This document shows positions 1 to 15,053 of a DNA stretch of 64,000 bases, piece by piece. The stretch comes from Himantopus leucocephalus. Taxonomy: Eukaryota; Chordata; Aves; Charadriiformes; Recurvirostridae. The DNA lies in contig RSEF01000002.1 in assembly GCA_003993805.1 (NCBI GenBank), positions 5,259,160 through 5,323,159 of the forward strand, in the 5' to 3' direction. The position numbers and the translations under genes are program-made. How positions within the stretch are numbered: position 1 is the first letter of the stretch; each line of letters starts with the position of its first letter. Below the pieces are notes generated by a model. It saw only the letters and a program-made list of their open reading frames with translations, did not search any database and had not been told where the DNA came from.

Positions 1-3249
<3,249 letters not shown>

Positions 3250-3430
3250 TGCAAAGTTATGAGAGCTAGGTGCTCTTTTGTAGTCTGTCCTGGCTGTGCC
3301 TTCAGACCGTGGTGTCGTTCACGCAGGGTCTTCTACCACTTCAGAACCTGGATCCTTGCCATCCGTGTTTGGAGCCTGCAACGGGAAGCAAAGAATTTTC
3401 TCTAGCACTTTTTTATAACTCAGAAGGGGA

Positions 3431-3436
3431 AATAAA
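3431..3436 (+). terminator. Proximal MYD88 poly(A) signal
   Basis: AATAAA about 180 nt after the stop codon, with a GU-rich downstream element at 3441-3460 (ctgtgtgggtgttcctgttt). This is the best-formed hexamer plus downstream-element pair in the UTR. Confidence 0.5.
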
Positions 3437-3976
3437 GCAACTGTGTGGGTGTTCCTGTTTAAGTCAGTGAGCAACACCATCCAGCATTTTGGGTAGTAAG
3501 CGCTTCCACTGAAAATACAGAAAATACACGTTTAAAGACTGAGTGTCTAATATGAGAAGGCTCTATTGTAAGCATTTTATAAGACCTCAGAGCCTCAAAC
3601 TTCAGGCTTTCTTAAGCAAGTATTTCCTATTATTTTAAAAGCTGTTTAATGGCTATGGTAACGTCTAGGGTTGTTGGTGTTTTTTTTAAATTCCAGTGAA
3701 ATCCAGCGGCTGCCCGGTGATCTGCAGGAACTGAGGTTTCAGACCCTGTTTCCTGCTTTGTGAACGGCCAGTGCCATGAGAATGACTGATTTTGGCAGCC
3801 CTGCCGGCAGGGCCCAGCCTGCTCTGCCGGGGATGATGTCCCCTGCCCTGGGCAGCGCGTTGGGGGAATGCCTGCGGGCTCTCCCTGGCCCACGCTTGCT
3901 CTGAGGGTAGACGGTTGCCTTTGGTCTTTGTTTTGAGAAAAGCAGAAGCATATATTTTAATTGTTAAAGCACTGCA

Positions 3977-3982
3977 AATAAA
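3977..3982 (+). terminator. Middle MYD88 poly(A) signal candidate
   Basis: AATAAA in an AU-rich context. The downstream sequence is less clearly GU-rich than for the proximal signal, so use is uncertain. Confidence 0.3.
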
Positions 3983-4308
3983 AGAATGGTTCTCCCATTA
4001 TTCTTAGCAGTATCTGCAAAATTAATTATCCTTGTAATTGTAACTAATGCAGAATTACTGACCTTGGTTTATTTTCTGTGGATGTTTCCCTCCTCAAGTT
4101 ACTATCACAATATTCCTGTCCCGTGTTCATTTACAGGGTAAATCCCTTGTCACTGGTATTTTCTGAGGCAGTCCCTCAGATTTGCTGTAAGCAGTTATTT
4201 TTTCCGCGTTGAAAGCAAGAAGTGTAAGGAAAGCCACACTCTTGTACCATGTTGGTCATGTCTGTCTCTGTTCAGGTCTCATTTGCTTAAGTGACCTTAT
4301 ACCAGCAT

Positions 4309-4316
4309 TGTATATA
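4309..4316 (+). promoter_or_regulatory. Pumilio-type element UGUAUAUA in MYD88 3' UTR
   Basis: Exact match to the PUM1/PUM2 consensus UGUANAUA, ending 15 nt before the distal AATAAA at 4332. It would be present only in the long-UTR isoform. Motif evidence only. Confidence 0.35.
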
Positions 4317-4331
4317 TTATTAAATGTTTAC

Positions 4332-4337
4332 AATAAA
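4332..4337 (+). terminator. Distal MYD88 poly(A) signal
   Basis: AATAAA preceded by an AU-rich stretch and followed within 30 nt by U-rich and GU-containing sequence. Taken as the distal end of MYD88; no later signal is as well placed. Confidence 0.5.
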
Positions 4338-4360
4338 GCCTTTCTTTAGTAGAAATTCAG

Positions 4361-7199
4361 TGTTAAAATATATATTTCCAGTGAAAGTCCTTGCTACACA
4401 AAGTGCGGGATGCCGCTGCTCATTGGCTTGACCAGGAACAGAGCTGTGCACCTAAGTGGGTCCAGATCTTAAATTGTTTCGTCTTTAAGAGCCTTTTAAA
4501 ACATACCAGCTTTTGGGATGCCTCCCAAAGGTGCAGGGATAAATAGTGAATAAAGAGTGTATTAAATTGTCGATTGGGCTGTTTAAAATATAAAAGCTAA
4601 CGGTACTTTAATAGGAAGGAGCATATTTTAATTAACCACCGCAATCATTAATGCATTCCTGTGACTAACATCGGTATTTCTCTGCTTGTTGGACTTAGCC
4701 TTGAATTCTGCAGAGCGAGTAGCGGGTCTCATCAGCTTTTGGTACTCAGGGGTGGGAGGCAAAGATTCTGCCCAAAGTAGCCTTTTAAAGCGACCAGTTG
4801 GTGTATTAAACAGATTTACAGTAAATATTTACTTTCTAAATTGGGCTGAGAGGAATCTTGCTTATGTATCTGCAGTTGCTTGAACTCTGCCTCTGTTCAT
4901 TACTTCAGCCACTGACTCATGTTGATTTTACGGCTTAATGTTTCACTAGTTTACATTTTTAAGGTTGCATCTGGATGTGATTTTTTTTCTTTTTTAAGGA
5001 TTTGTTTTAAAGCATTACCAGGGCTGAGGGGCAAACCCTCCCCCACCCTCTCAACGAATGGTCCCTTACCAGGGGGTGCTGCGAAGTCCTGTCCACGCGC
5101 CGCTGCTGCGTCCTCCTGGCTGAGCAGCCAGCCCTTGACCGGAACGCAGTGAAGCTCGTTCATGCACCTCACCTTAGCGCCGGGGGCCCTTTTTGGGTGT
5201 TTTTCAGTCCCTCCTACAAATATAAGTGCTGCCATCCTGCCAAGGTGACGTTGGCACCTCTCAGTCTCGCTAGAACAAGTGAGAAGTCTGTGGACATGGG
5301 AAGAGAAAAGTTAAGCTGATTCTTTTTTCTAAATAGTTCAGCTTCATGTCCTATTGCCCTCAGGCCTCTCCGGCAGAAGTGGAGACAGCTGCTTGCCTCG
5401 GGGTTTCTGCATAATCGTTAAATGTTAATTATAGAAGAGTTTCTGGAGGCTGCTTGATCCCCAGGCGCTCCTGGGGCTCGGTGAATTCTCCTACTCTGGA
5501 GTGTCTATAAACATTAATTATGGGTCATTACTCGCAGGACCAAACCAGATTCCTCTTGTTTCCAGAGCCGAAAGGACTCGGTGACTAATGAGGGGCAGCG
5601 GAGGCCGCGCTGCAGACGCTAGAGGGAGGCAATGGCCCACGCTGGCACCCTGCGAGGCGCCCGCTGTCACGACGAAAAGAGGAGCGGGTTCTTTTCCTCT
5701 GTCCCTTGCACCTTCTTCTAAGGAGGCTATCCCAAAAATAGTGAGAATTTTGGCAGACTGAATCTCGTGCGGTATCTTCTGCGTGAGTCCTGACGGGCTG
5801 TTTGGGACTTGGGGTGTTGCAAATGAGGAAAAAAAATAATAGCAGCAAAAATAATAATGTTTGTAGCAAATGATCTGATGATCGCCGAGCAGGGAAGGTG
5901 CTGCTTCTGCAAAGGAAAGCAAAAACAAGAGATGAATTTCTAAATTTTCTGACTTCCAGTAGATAAATCCAGTATTCCAAATAATTGTGAGAGACGTCAG
6001 TGCTTTGGCGGGATCTCGTTGTCGCCCAGCTCTCTGTGCCCCGGCCCTTCTGTCTGCCTGGCTCGGGTGCCGGCAAGTATTGCTGCGGTCGGACTGTTGC
6101 TTTGTTGCAAACAGTTACAGTTGTCTTTAGGCTAAAGTCATTATTTTGGGGTAAGGTGAGGTAACAGCCCTGAAACATAAAATATGTGCTTTAAAAATGT
6201 ATCCTTTTCTATGTAAAAAAACAGAGTTTATACACTTCTGACATTTTCATACCTGTCTTGTCACGGTGACTTTATGAAGAGTGACATCTATGAATGATAT
6301 AAAATCTTGTTATTGTAAACACGTTTCAGTGGCAACGGTGGTTCTCCTCCCCTCTTTCACACTCAGTGGAAGGTCCAAATTTTGAACACCTTTAAAAAAG
6401 GGATTTACAAAATTGTGATGTTACCTTTTTTTTTTCCATTTTGTTTCTTTCCCTCACTGAAATTGTCCTAGTTGAATCTGTTAGTACCAAATCATTTATT
6501 TTTATATATATACTTATATATTTATATTACTTTCTATCCTGATACAAATCTTTGGAAAAGCATGTGTGTTTATAGCCATTCGGAAAATAGTCAACGATTC
6601 TGTGGCTTTTTTTCCTCCTCGAAAAAACAAACTTTTGCTACTTGTGAAAACATTTTAGAATAAAGAATTTAAACCCAGCAGGCTCAGTCTCCTTCTTTGG
6701 GCGTCAGAGAATAAATATTCGGTCTCAAAATGAAGTGTCAGTGAGGAGTGATAGGGGCTAGTTCTTTTTTGTTTTCTTGTTTTGCCTGAACAGCTTCCGC
6801 AGTGGAGGTTTTTGGCCATGCCTGGAAGAGGAAGAGGTAGAGTTGTGTCACGTCAGGAGGAAAATTGTCAAGGAATTGTATTTTGGACACGTGTGGTTCC
6901 TCTCCAGGTCTCGTTTTTGGCTTTGCGGCCTGTGTCTGTCACCGTGCCGGCCTTGCTTCAGCCCTGGTACCCAACAGGCTGGAGGGGAGGGAGCTAGGGC
7001 ATTCCGCAGGGATGCTGGGCCGTCAGCTCCTGCTCTCCATCCTTTCCAGAGGCCCCGGCAGGGGATAGATTGCAGTGCAGCGACCTGGAGGATTTTGCCA
7101 GCTTTATTTCCTTTGGCTCGGAGTCAGTGCAAGCCAGGGGAATAACTTACGAACCCAGCAGCTGTCGGGCCAAGGCCCTGCCGCAGGAAAAGACGAAGG
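4361..7199. other. Intergenic, no gene recognised
   Basis: Single-copy-looking DNA between MYD88 and OXSR1. It contains moderately GC-rich patches (about 5,040-5,250, 5,560-5,800 and 6,000-6,100) that give long but unrecognisable minus-strand frames, and an A/T-rich microsatellite-like stretch at about 6,494-6,533. No exon, RNA gene or mobile element could be supported. Confidence 0.6.
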
Positions 7200-7272
7200 A
7201 TCCCTGAATCACGGAAGTGTCGGTTGGAAGGAATTTCTGGAGGTCAAGGACGAGCTGCGCCTCAGAACAGGA
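7200..7272 (-). mobile_element. Old CR1 LINE 3'-end fragment (antisense)
   Basis: The stretch around 'ggttggaaggaatttctgga' (about 7,229-7,248) followed by 'ggtca' resembles the reverse complement of the conserved CR1 3' end, preceded by a 'gaatcac' remnant of the terminal repeat. Divergence is high, so this is an old, 5'-truncated copy and its left and right edges are approximate. Confidence 0.5.
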
Positions 7273-8815
7273 GGGACTATACGCTAAGCCGCTTGCGGGA
7301 CAATATTCCCTATAAAGCATATGAAGTAATGTCTTTGCTATGGCTACTATGACTGAACATATGGACAGTGATAGGGAAACCATCCCTGAATATATTATTC
7401 TAGATAGAAACTGCTGGCAGGAGAGTCCCGCTCCCAGAAGCGCTGGCACCCCGTCCTTTTCGCTGCGGCTTGACGTCACGCGCCTCTTTGGATGGTTTGC
7501 AGCAGTTAGTGATTTTTGCCTGTATTTGGCAGTAGCTCAGACTCAGGTGGGGTCAGGGGGTCCAGCTGCGGTAGCTCTTTCTGTCTGTTACTCCTCCTGT
7601 GCCAGAAGAAATATTCCCAGTCCTCTCCTTCACTTCGATGCAGGAGTGTCGGCGCCATTTCCTTGTTCACTGGAGGACAGCATTTACCTGGTGAAATTCA
7701 GTAACCGCTGCTGAACGTTCTAAGCTTCAGAGATGGAAGGTGAAAGATGAAGTATTGCCCCTGGACGGATCAAATTCTGTTCTTCGTTACACTGACATGA
7801 ATCGAGTTGCTTTATCACGATTGAGGCACTGCTTGGTCCAGAGGGCACATTTACTGGAGGAAAATTAGCATAGGGAATAAAATGTAATTATGCATAAAAA
7901 ACGGCTGGGAAAATGTTGTTTGAGCATCCTGGAAACATATTTTAATAAGGCAATAAAGAGACACAACAAACACAAGGTTCACGTTACCGGAAAGCATGCT
8001 AATACATCTTATTAAAAAGCATCTGTCAGAGCTATTGGGGTTTTACCAGACAATTAGGCATGCGCTGTGTACAAATATTTCTTCACAGGTAATTTTCTCT
8101 AGGCATTACGTTATAACCATTTTTGGTTCAGCTGATCCCCACCAGCATTTTGAGATGCCTTTGAACCCAACCCAATTTCTTGATAAGCACTATCAAGCCC
8201 GGCCCCAAAAACTTGTTTATTTTTTTGCAAAATCTGCAGTCAGGAGAATCGATATCGTTGTACCCACTCTGGAGCTGTGCTGCTCTGCAAAGCTTTAATT
8301 AATCGAAGGTGTATTTAAGTGTTAAGCTGTTCCAAAGTCTGATTTACAAACAAAGCACCTTCTCTTCCTGTAGCAGAGCCCGGCTTAGCAACGCGCCTTT
8401 CCCTCCTCCCATTTCGCTGCTAGAGCTGCTCGTGCAGTGGCAGAGGTTGAGGCTGTCCGTGCCCACCGGACAGCGGTTTGTTCTGTCTCAGCTGGGTAAG
8501 ACGGTTTCTGCAGAGGCATGTCATGGTGCGCCAGCGGCTGTGAACTGCTGCCCCGTGCTGCATGGGTCGCATCTCTTCAGTTCAGAGCATGAACGTTCCA
8601 TCAGCTGCATCTGGAGTTTCTCCTGGCTGGCAGCTGGTGGAGGGGCTTCAATTCCAATTTCCCCAGTTCCTAGGCTAGCTTAGGTTGGGCTTTGGTGGGG
8701 CTGGACTGGAAGGAGGGAATGAACTTGGTCTGCATTGGCCATGAAACACTTGACTACGCTGCTTGGAACTTTTTTCCTCCTCCTGTTTCACACCCGCCTT
8801 CCCGCTGCCCTGCAG
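7273..8815. other. Intergenic, no gene recognised
   Basis: No repeat or RNA gene was recognised. A 124-codon frame from ATG 7340 to 7714 has no recognisable domain and is probably chance. The right end runs into the pyrimidine-rich tract of a candidate splice acceptor at 8814-8815. Confidence 0.5.
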
Positions 8816-9253
8816 AGCGGGGACAGCCATGCGCGGTGTCTGGGGCTGAGCCTGAAGACAGCACGGTTGCTCCATGCTGCACTTTCAAGCCTCCCCTTCC
8901 CAGCAAACGCGGAGCTCCCCCCGGGTGAGGAGGCAGGTGGCAGATGGCTGGAAGCACAGAGGCGCTGGGAGGAACGTGCCAGGGTTTCCTCAACAGCCAA
9001 GCATCCAGAATCTCCCTGGACCGGACAGATTTCGTACAGCTCTCAGCCCTACCATGCGTTCATGTGGGGAAAGAGCCAAGTAGCACGCCAGGCTGGGTGC
9101 CAGCCTGCGGGGGAAAGGATCCGTGGGTCCTGCTGGCTCGTGAAATGGATGGCTGCTCGTTTCGCCTGTGCCCAGGGAGCAGGAGGGCTCTGCAGGGGAG
9201 GCGACAGGCGAGGTGGTGCAGGACCAGGACAACCCTTGCTTCAAGCCCAGTGA
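8741..9253 (+). other. Unrecognised 170-codon open frame with signal-peptide-like start
   Basis: An ATG-initiated frame at 8741 whose first residues (MKHLTTLLGTFFLLLFHTRL) resemble a secretory signal peptide: a basic residue, then a hydrophobic core. The rest is Gly/Arg/Ala-rich with no domain I recognise. The local DNA is GC-rich, which lengthens chance frames. The hydrophobic stretch coincides with the pyrimidine tract of a candidate 3' splice site at 8814-8815, which may explain its Leu/Phe-rich translation. I consider a real protein unlikely but cannot exclude it. Confidence 0.12.
8816..8924 (+). other. Candidate unannotated exon (splice-bounded)
   Basis: A 109-bp segment preceded by a long pyrimidine-rich tract from about 8,770 and the acceptor tgccctgcag ending at 8815. 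It is followed by a near-consensus donor CCGG/GTGAGG with GT at 8925-8926. The segment is open in one frame. It could belong to an unannotated + strand transcript between MYD88 and OXSR1, or be a fortuitous pair of splice-like sites. Confidence 0.2.
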
Positions 9254-12200
9254 GAACGTGCGGGCTCAACGCTACGCATCTTGTCTGGTTTGTTAATGAA
9301 ATCAAAGTCATGAGGTGATGAAACGGGTCTTTACCCACTGTTTAGGATGCTAAAGTTAGGAAAAGGATGGACTCACGGGAAATATGGTCAGGCAAATGTG
9401 GGGGTTACAACGAAGTGAACTTTCACAAAGTTTTTGCAGCATTTTTCTGGCTCTAATCTTCAGCTATGCTCGCCTTCTGTTTGTGTCAGCAGAAATAATA
9501 AGAGCTGCAAGTCCTAAGGTGCTTAACTGCTTGTGTGCCAGTTTACGAGCTGCTGCCTCTGAAACAAAAAATACCATTCAGGAGGGGAAAACTGGGTAAG
9601 TGAACCCGAAGGTCCACATGCCATTCCCTGTCCTGCCGGAGCCACGGCAGACCCTGTGCTCTGGTTTACAGCCACGTTTTCAAAAGTATTCCGAAATCTG
9701 GGTGACTGATCTAAAACTACAGAATCGTGGAAGATTTAGTGTTTGATTTTTGGCAGCACTTGTCAGACACCCTCAACTGAAATATACATGGAAATGAGAT
9801 TTAAAGTGCTTCGAGCTGAGGACTAAAATGGACATTGGCCTTAAAATGTCAATGTCTCAGCATCTCTAAAAACTCACATGGGTATTCAAAGAACATAATT
9901 TTTCAATATCAGTAAATGGCTTTTGAGATCTTTAGAAAGAAGCATCACATTTTTTACTCTAAAGCTATTTAGTCTAAAAATGAATATTCCCTGTTTTTCC
10001 TAGCAGTTATTCTTTAGCCTCCTTGGTGACTTAACCTCTCCTAGCACTGCGTCTGGCATCTGCTTAGCCGCATTGTTTTATCGAGCATCGGGAATGGAAG
10101 CTTTTAAGATTTTTCTCTCTGAGCTCTCAGAAATCTCGCCTCATCAGCATGCTGCTCTCGGCAGACGGGTTTTTCTTCAGCTCCAACACATGCATATTGA
10201 TCAGTCATTTTCTTTTGTTACCTAGCATCCTGTCATTGATTTTAATTGTTCGGTATTGAAGAGGAAGCATTCAGTACACGCAGAATTACCAAGGATGAAA
10301 TTTTGCTTTCCACACCTTTCACCAGACGGTGCCCGCAGCTAAGCCCTTAGGAGCTGTGGATCTCTCTCTCTCAGCTAGCAATCTGCACAAATTATGCAGC
10401 AGTCAATTTTTCTCTATTAAATCAATTTCTGATTCTCTGTGACAGCTTTCCCTGCCGCATGATTTCACACTTCAGTAGTTTGTTTCTGAGGTGCCATGCG
10501 TTGGTTTTTTTTTTTTCCAAAGGGGTGGTGGTGGGAATCCATTTAACTCACAGATACCTTGCTCATGTCTTCCCAGTTCCGCTTTCCTACTGCTGTCCTT
10601 AAGAGAAGAGCATGACTTCGGGTGACTCTTAGTGGGTCCCGTTCATTTGTGGCTCCTCTCTGGCCGCTCTCTCACAGGGCTGCTCCTGGGCTGTTCCCTG
10701 AAGCTTCCTCCCCTGCTGCTGAAGCGGGACAGCTTCTCCAAGACGAAACTGTAGCTTGGTCCCATATCTGGTAGAGAAATGGATCTTCACACCCCCATAG
10801 TGCAAAATACCAAAGCTGGGAGCTGGTGCGATTCATTAACTCTTCTCCTTCTTCCTGCAAAATACCTTCTTAGACTTAGATTGTTTCCATCTTTTGAAAA
10901 CATTCCTGCGCTCTCAGAGGGCTTTCTTTACAAGTATTTCCTGAAGGCTCTGTCTGTAAGGACCTTGGTCCCCTCCTACTGTCTCTCTGATTCTAGGTTT
11001 TCCTTTACTTTAACTACACAAAAAGGATCCTATTTTTAGCAGCCAGCAGTCAATGACACAGGAATTCATGAGTAGGGAGGAAAGGATGTGAACTATCCAA
11101 ATAGAGATTTTTTTTTTTCAAATGACATCTCTTTACATTCCTATTGCCATAGTAATAAGCTATGAGTCACTGTTTCACTAAACTATTAGACTATTATTGT
11201 AAACTCATGTCATTAGAATCTGCTAATGTGAACCACAAACCTTGCCTGCCCTCAGCTTAGCTGAGTTCAAGAAGATACTGCCCGTTTATAAGGATAAGAA
11301 CAATATTCCCTCACAAATCTTATTCCCAGATGGCAAGAAGTGAATGGAATCTTATTCAACCCTATCTTTCTATTCCTAGAGTTTCTTTTTGCACTGCATT
11401 TTGAGAGAATTCATCTTGCTTCATTGTAATGTCACAAAAGATGTTTTATTTTATTTCTTCAAAGTTTGCCAGCTGTAAATTGGGTCCAAGCAATCCCAGC
11501 TGACAGAGTACCCATGCTGTACCACCTGAGAGCAGCAGGGTCTCCTCCAAAAGCCGCTTTCTGTGTTCAGCCCTGCCATGGCCAGCCCTCAGAAGGAGAT
11601 TAAAGTACCCAGGGGTACTTGGGACTTCTCTGCTGCAACAGCAAAGGGAAAGGAGGGGATCTTCTCTGGCACTGCTAAGCTGATTTCTGTCAGGAGTTAC
11701 GTCCAGACTGAATATTTTTCTAGAAGGGTTTTGTTGAATAATAAATGGTCTTAAATACACACACAAAGCTTTACGTAATTGAACCATCAGTCCTTGGCCA
11801 CACTTCATCGACTGCAGAAGAGGAGTCAGGCCAGGTGTACCCGCTTTTCCGGCAGGGTCTAGATGCTTGCATCAGGCTTATTTTGCACTTTCAACAAGGA
11901 GGGGAGAAGCTCTGAAACACATTCTCAACCCCTCCATCCTGCTCAGCTGCTTAGAAAATGTTTTACGGTGGAGATTTACCCTCCACAGAAAAGGCCAGTG
12001 GGAAAACCTTCCTGACCTTAGAAACTGTGACATTCCCAGGGCGAAAAGAGGTATGGGCATGTGAAGTGTCTTTCATTAGCTCCTGTAAAGACAAAGCAGT
12101 AAGAAGAAAGCATTATTGTAAACCAGAGCACAGCAAGAGCTGCTTATTAAACTGTGGTTAAGGCATTTGGTAATCAAGATCTTGTTATAATTATGTCTTA

Positions 12201-15053
12201 AACCAGGCATTGATTTTATATTAGATCTGAAGGAGGCAGAAAAGTTGTAATTTGTTACAGAGAGGGTTAACTGGCTTTCAATTTTTATGCTAAAAAATCA
12301 TAAACTTAGAAAAAAAGAGTACGAAGAAAATACTTGTCTTGATCATAAGCTCTTTGCTTGTTTCCTGGAGCTTAAAATCTGGGGGGTATTTTTGGTGGAG
12401 GAAGTAAGAGAACAGCGCGGCGTTTCTGTTGAGAGGCAGCAGTGATGGGATAAGAAGTGTGTTTGCACTGGGTTCGGTAAACATACTGTGAGAACCAGAA
12501 TTCACCTGTTAAAACCGGGCCTTCAGCTACTTGACTTCAAAGTGACCTCAAAGGTGAATTTAAAATGACTTAGCACACCGGTACTCAATGACTGGGCGGA
12601 GATACGTGGTAGTACACAGGATCACTTAGGAAAACCTGCCGGTGTGGTTTAGACTGGCATTTAGCTTGTGTTTTGAAAACAACTATTATTAAAAACTTGC
12701 TCCAGTTGGAGGGTTTTAAATCACTGCTCCCTCCTCCACTGCATGGTCCTTGCCTTGTTTCGCAAAACCCAAAGCAAAGCTGCCAGGGGAAATCCCTGGA
12801 GATAAAGCGCAGTGCCTGCCTTTGTTGGCTGGAGAGGAAACTGCCTTGTACTTTGTTAAATAATCAGCTGCTGTTTGATAGAGTAAGGTCCCTTCAATAA
12901 ACCTGGAAGCGTTTCCATGAAGAAAGAATAGCGGGCAAATTTTGTAGTGAAACAAGGTCAGGCGTTCTGCTTGCCGACGCACACTTGCCCTATTCTGAAT
13001 GCAATAAAACAGGCATTGTTGGGCTCCCCCTCGCTTTAGCAAACCATGCCCGTACCAAGCAGTTCAATAAGCACATTAACTGCTATTGTTTGCAAGAATC
13101 ATGGTAGCTAATGCACAGGCACTTACAAACAGTGGTTTATGATGCCTTAAAAAGCCTTTAACTCGAAAAGCGGCAACAAATGTCATGGCCCCAAACACTA
13201 CTGAACTGTGGCAGCAAATGCCTCTGCATCACTGTTCTGAAAGAGCAACTTCAACCATAACAAGAAGAAAATTATATATCTGAGAGTCCATGTGAATAGT
13301 AAGATGAAATCTGCAGCGCCTCGATAAGCAAACTAGAGTTTAGACTAGTTTTCTACACCCCAAGTATAGATGAAGTTAGTTTATGTTCACACTTGTGATG
13401 ATGGTAAAATACATCAACCATCAAGGATCTTTTACAGGCACTAAAGCTAGTAACGTCTGTGCGCTGAGTATTAGAATCACCAATCTATGCATTAAACATC
13501 AGTTTTACAATTGCCGATATTACCTGAGTGGAAAAAAAAAAAGGCAAAGAGCTGGTGCCAGTAAGTTTCATTGAAACAGTAAGTAATTGGCCCACAAAGG
13601 CAGGAAACCATGTGCCTTATGAGAATGAGAGCACTTTGCGCGAAGACAGGAGTTGTGTGCCTGTTTTGCAAAGGCTCCCAGCCAGCGGACGGGGAACATG
13701 AGCCCCAGGGACATCAGTGAAATGCAGGTGTCAGAAGAAAGCCTTTACTCCGCAGCAGAATCAATGGGAGGAGGGCACTGCCTGCTCTAATCACCGTGGT
13801 GTTTTATTGGAAGTCAAAATATACGGGAAACCCAGTTCTGAGACTTTCTCTCAGAGAAAAGCCTTCCTACCTGAAAGATGCCCCGAGTTTTTCCACTTCT
13901 CAGTCTCAGTTTCCCCTAAAGCCTGCTCCAGAGCAGAGGTGGATACACCGGGAAACTGCTTTTCCACTTCAGATTTCCACTAAAATTTCTTGTTATTACA
14001 ACAAACCACTTGATTCAGCAGCACCACTTCACAGGCTCTTTTATAAATAGAGACATTGCCTCTGTCCTGAAGAGCTTACAACCTACATGAGACAGACAAA
14101 ATAAAGCAAATCAGGAAAAGGAGGATGAGCAGAATATTAACGATGAAACAGGAGAAGGTGCTGCTCAGAGATCTGAAGTGGGCTAAAGATTAAGATCTTC
14201 GTGGAAGCCAGCTCAATTGTTTCATCCCTCATCAGACTCAGGTTGAAACAACCCACTGAATGAATGAATGCAACAGCAATGCCTGACTTTTGAGGGCCCC
14301 AAAATTGCTGAGTTCATTTAAAAAATAATACAAAATTTGTGGGACCCGGACTCTACGTGAATGAGAGATTTTGGTTTAAAAATGTGGAAATGCATTTTTC
14401 ACTGCAGAGCTGGAAAACTAAAACACAGCATTCATTTGTGTATGCCCATGTGGCCACTTGTGGTCTTGTCCGTGCACATTTTAAATTTTAATTTCGATCA
14501 AAGTCTGTGCTAACTCTTAAAGAACAAGGCTCATTGTAGGCCTAATCCTGCCTCATTGATCTAAATCAATAGGAGTTTTAGCATTGCCTTCAAGGGAAGG
14601 ATTTTCGACCCAAAATAAGAGAATTGAAAAAATGGTTCTGATTTTAAAAACACTGTGGTAAAATTCACCATATATAAGTCTCTTTTTGTTGTTGATGCCT
14701 GGCTCAGATCCAATTTTAACATGCTGTTAGCTATCAGAAATTTGACACTGGCTACCCACGTGCATGCCTGGGGTAAAACCTGTTTTTAGTTGCTATATAA
14801 ACTCCTTTTATAACATGGTTAAAAGATCAGAGAGACAGTTCTGGGCGGTAATTAAAGCTTATTTACCAAATATTAAAAATCGCCCAGCAGAGGAATGTTT
14901 AACAGAGACAAGTAGGAAGAACAAACAGCTTTTCAGTTGGAAGCTCTGCGTTACGGACAGAGACCATTGTTGCTGAGTGCCTGCAAGCGAGATGGGACTG
15001 GGGGCCTCTTGCTTCTATAGGACAAAAAAAAAAAAGAGTAGAAGGAAGGAGAG
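9254..15053. other. Intergenic, no gene recognised
   Basis: Ordinary-looking noncoding DNA. A short (TC)n run at 10361-10372, homopolymer T runs (about 10,507 and 11,109) and scattered AT-rich stretches are the only low-complexity features. A single AP-1-type TGAGTCA (11163-11169) and a kB-like GGGAAATCCC (12787-12796) are present, but single motifs of this length are expected by chance. No exon or mobile element could be supported. Confidence 0.6.

Larger units (their letters stand above)
3250..4360 (+). other. MYD88: MYD88 3' UTR (probable extent)
   Basis: Follows the MYD88 stop codon directly. Canonical AATAAA hexamers lie at 3431, 3977 and 4332. The 4332 signal follows an AU-rich stretch and has a U-rich sequence just downstream, so I place the distal cleavage near 4345-4365. 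The signal at 3431 is followed by a strong GU-rich element at 3441-3460, so a short UTR of about 200 nt is also plausible. The end point is inferred from signals, not from transcripts. Confidence 0.6.

Noticed and set aside
5518..6178. Minus-strand frames of 136 and 197 codons in the intergenic region
   Set aside because: No recognisable domain, overlapping each other in different frames, and no promoter or conserved feature nearby.
6494..6533. AT-rich TATATA tract as a promoter
   Set aside because: It is a short A/T microsatellite with no initiator, GC box or downstream gene.
12787..12796. kB-like site GGGAAATCCC between MYD88 and OXSR1
   Set aside because: A perfect match, but a motif this degenerate is expected several times by chance in 64 kb on two strands, and nothing else marks this place as an enhancer.
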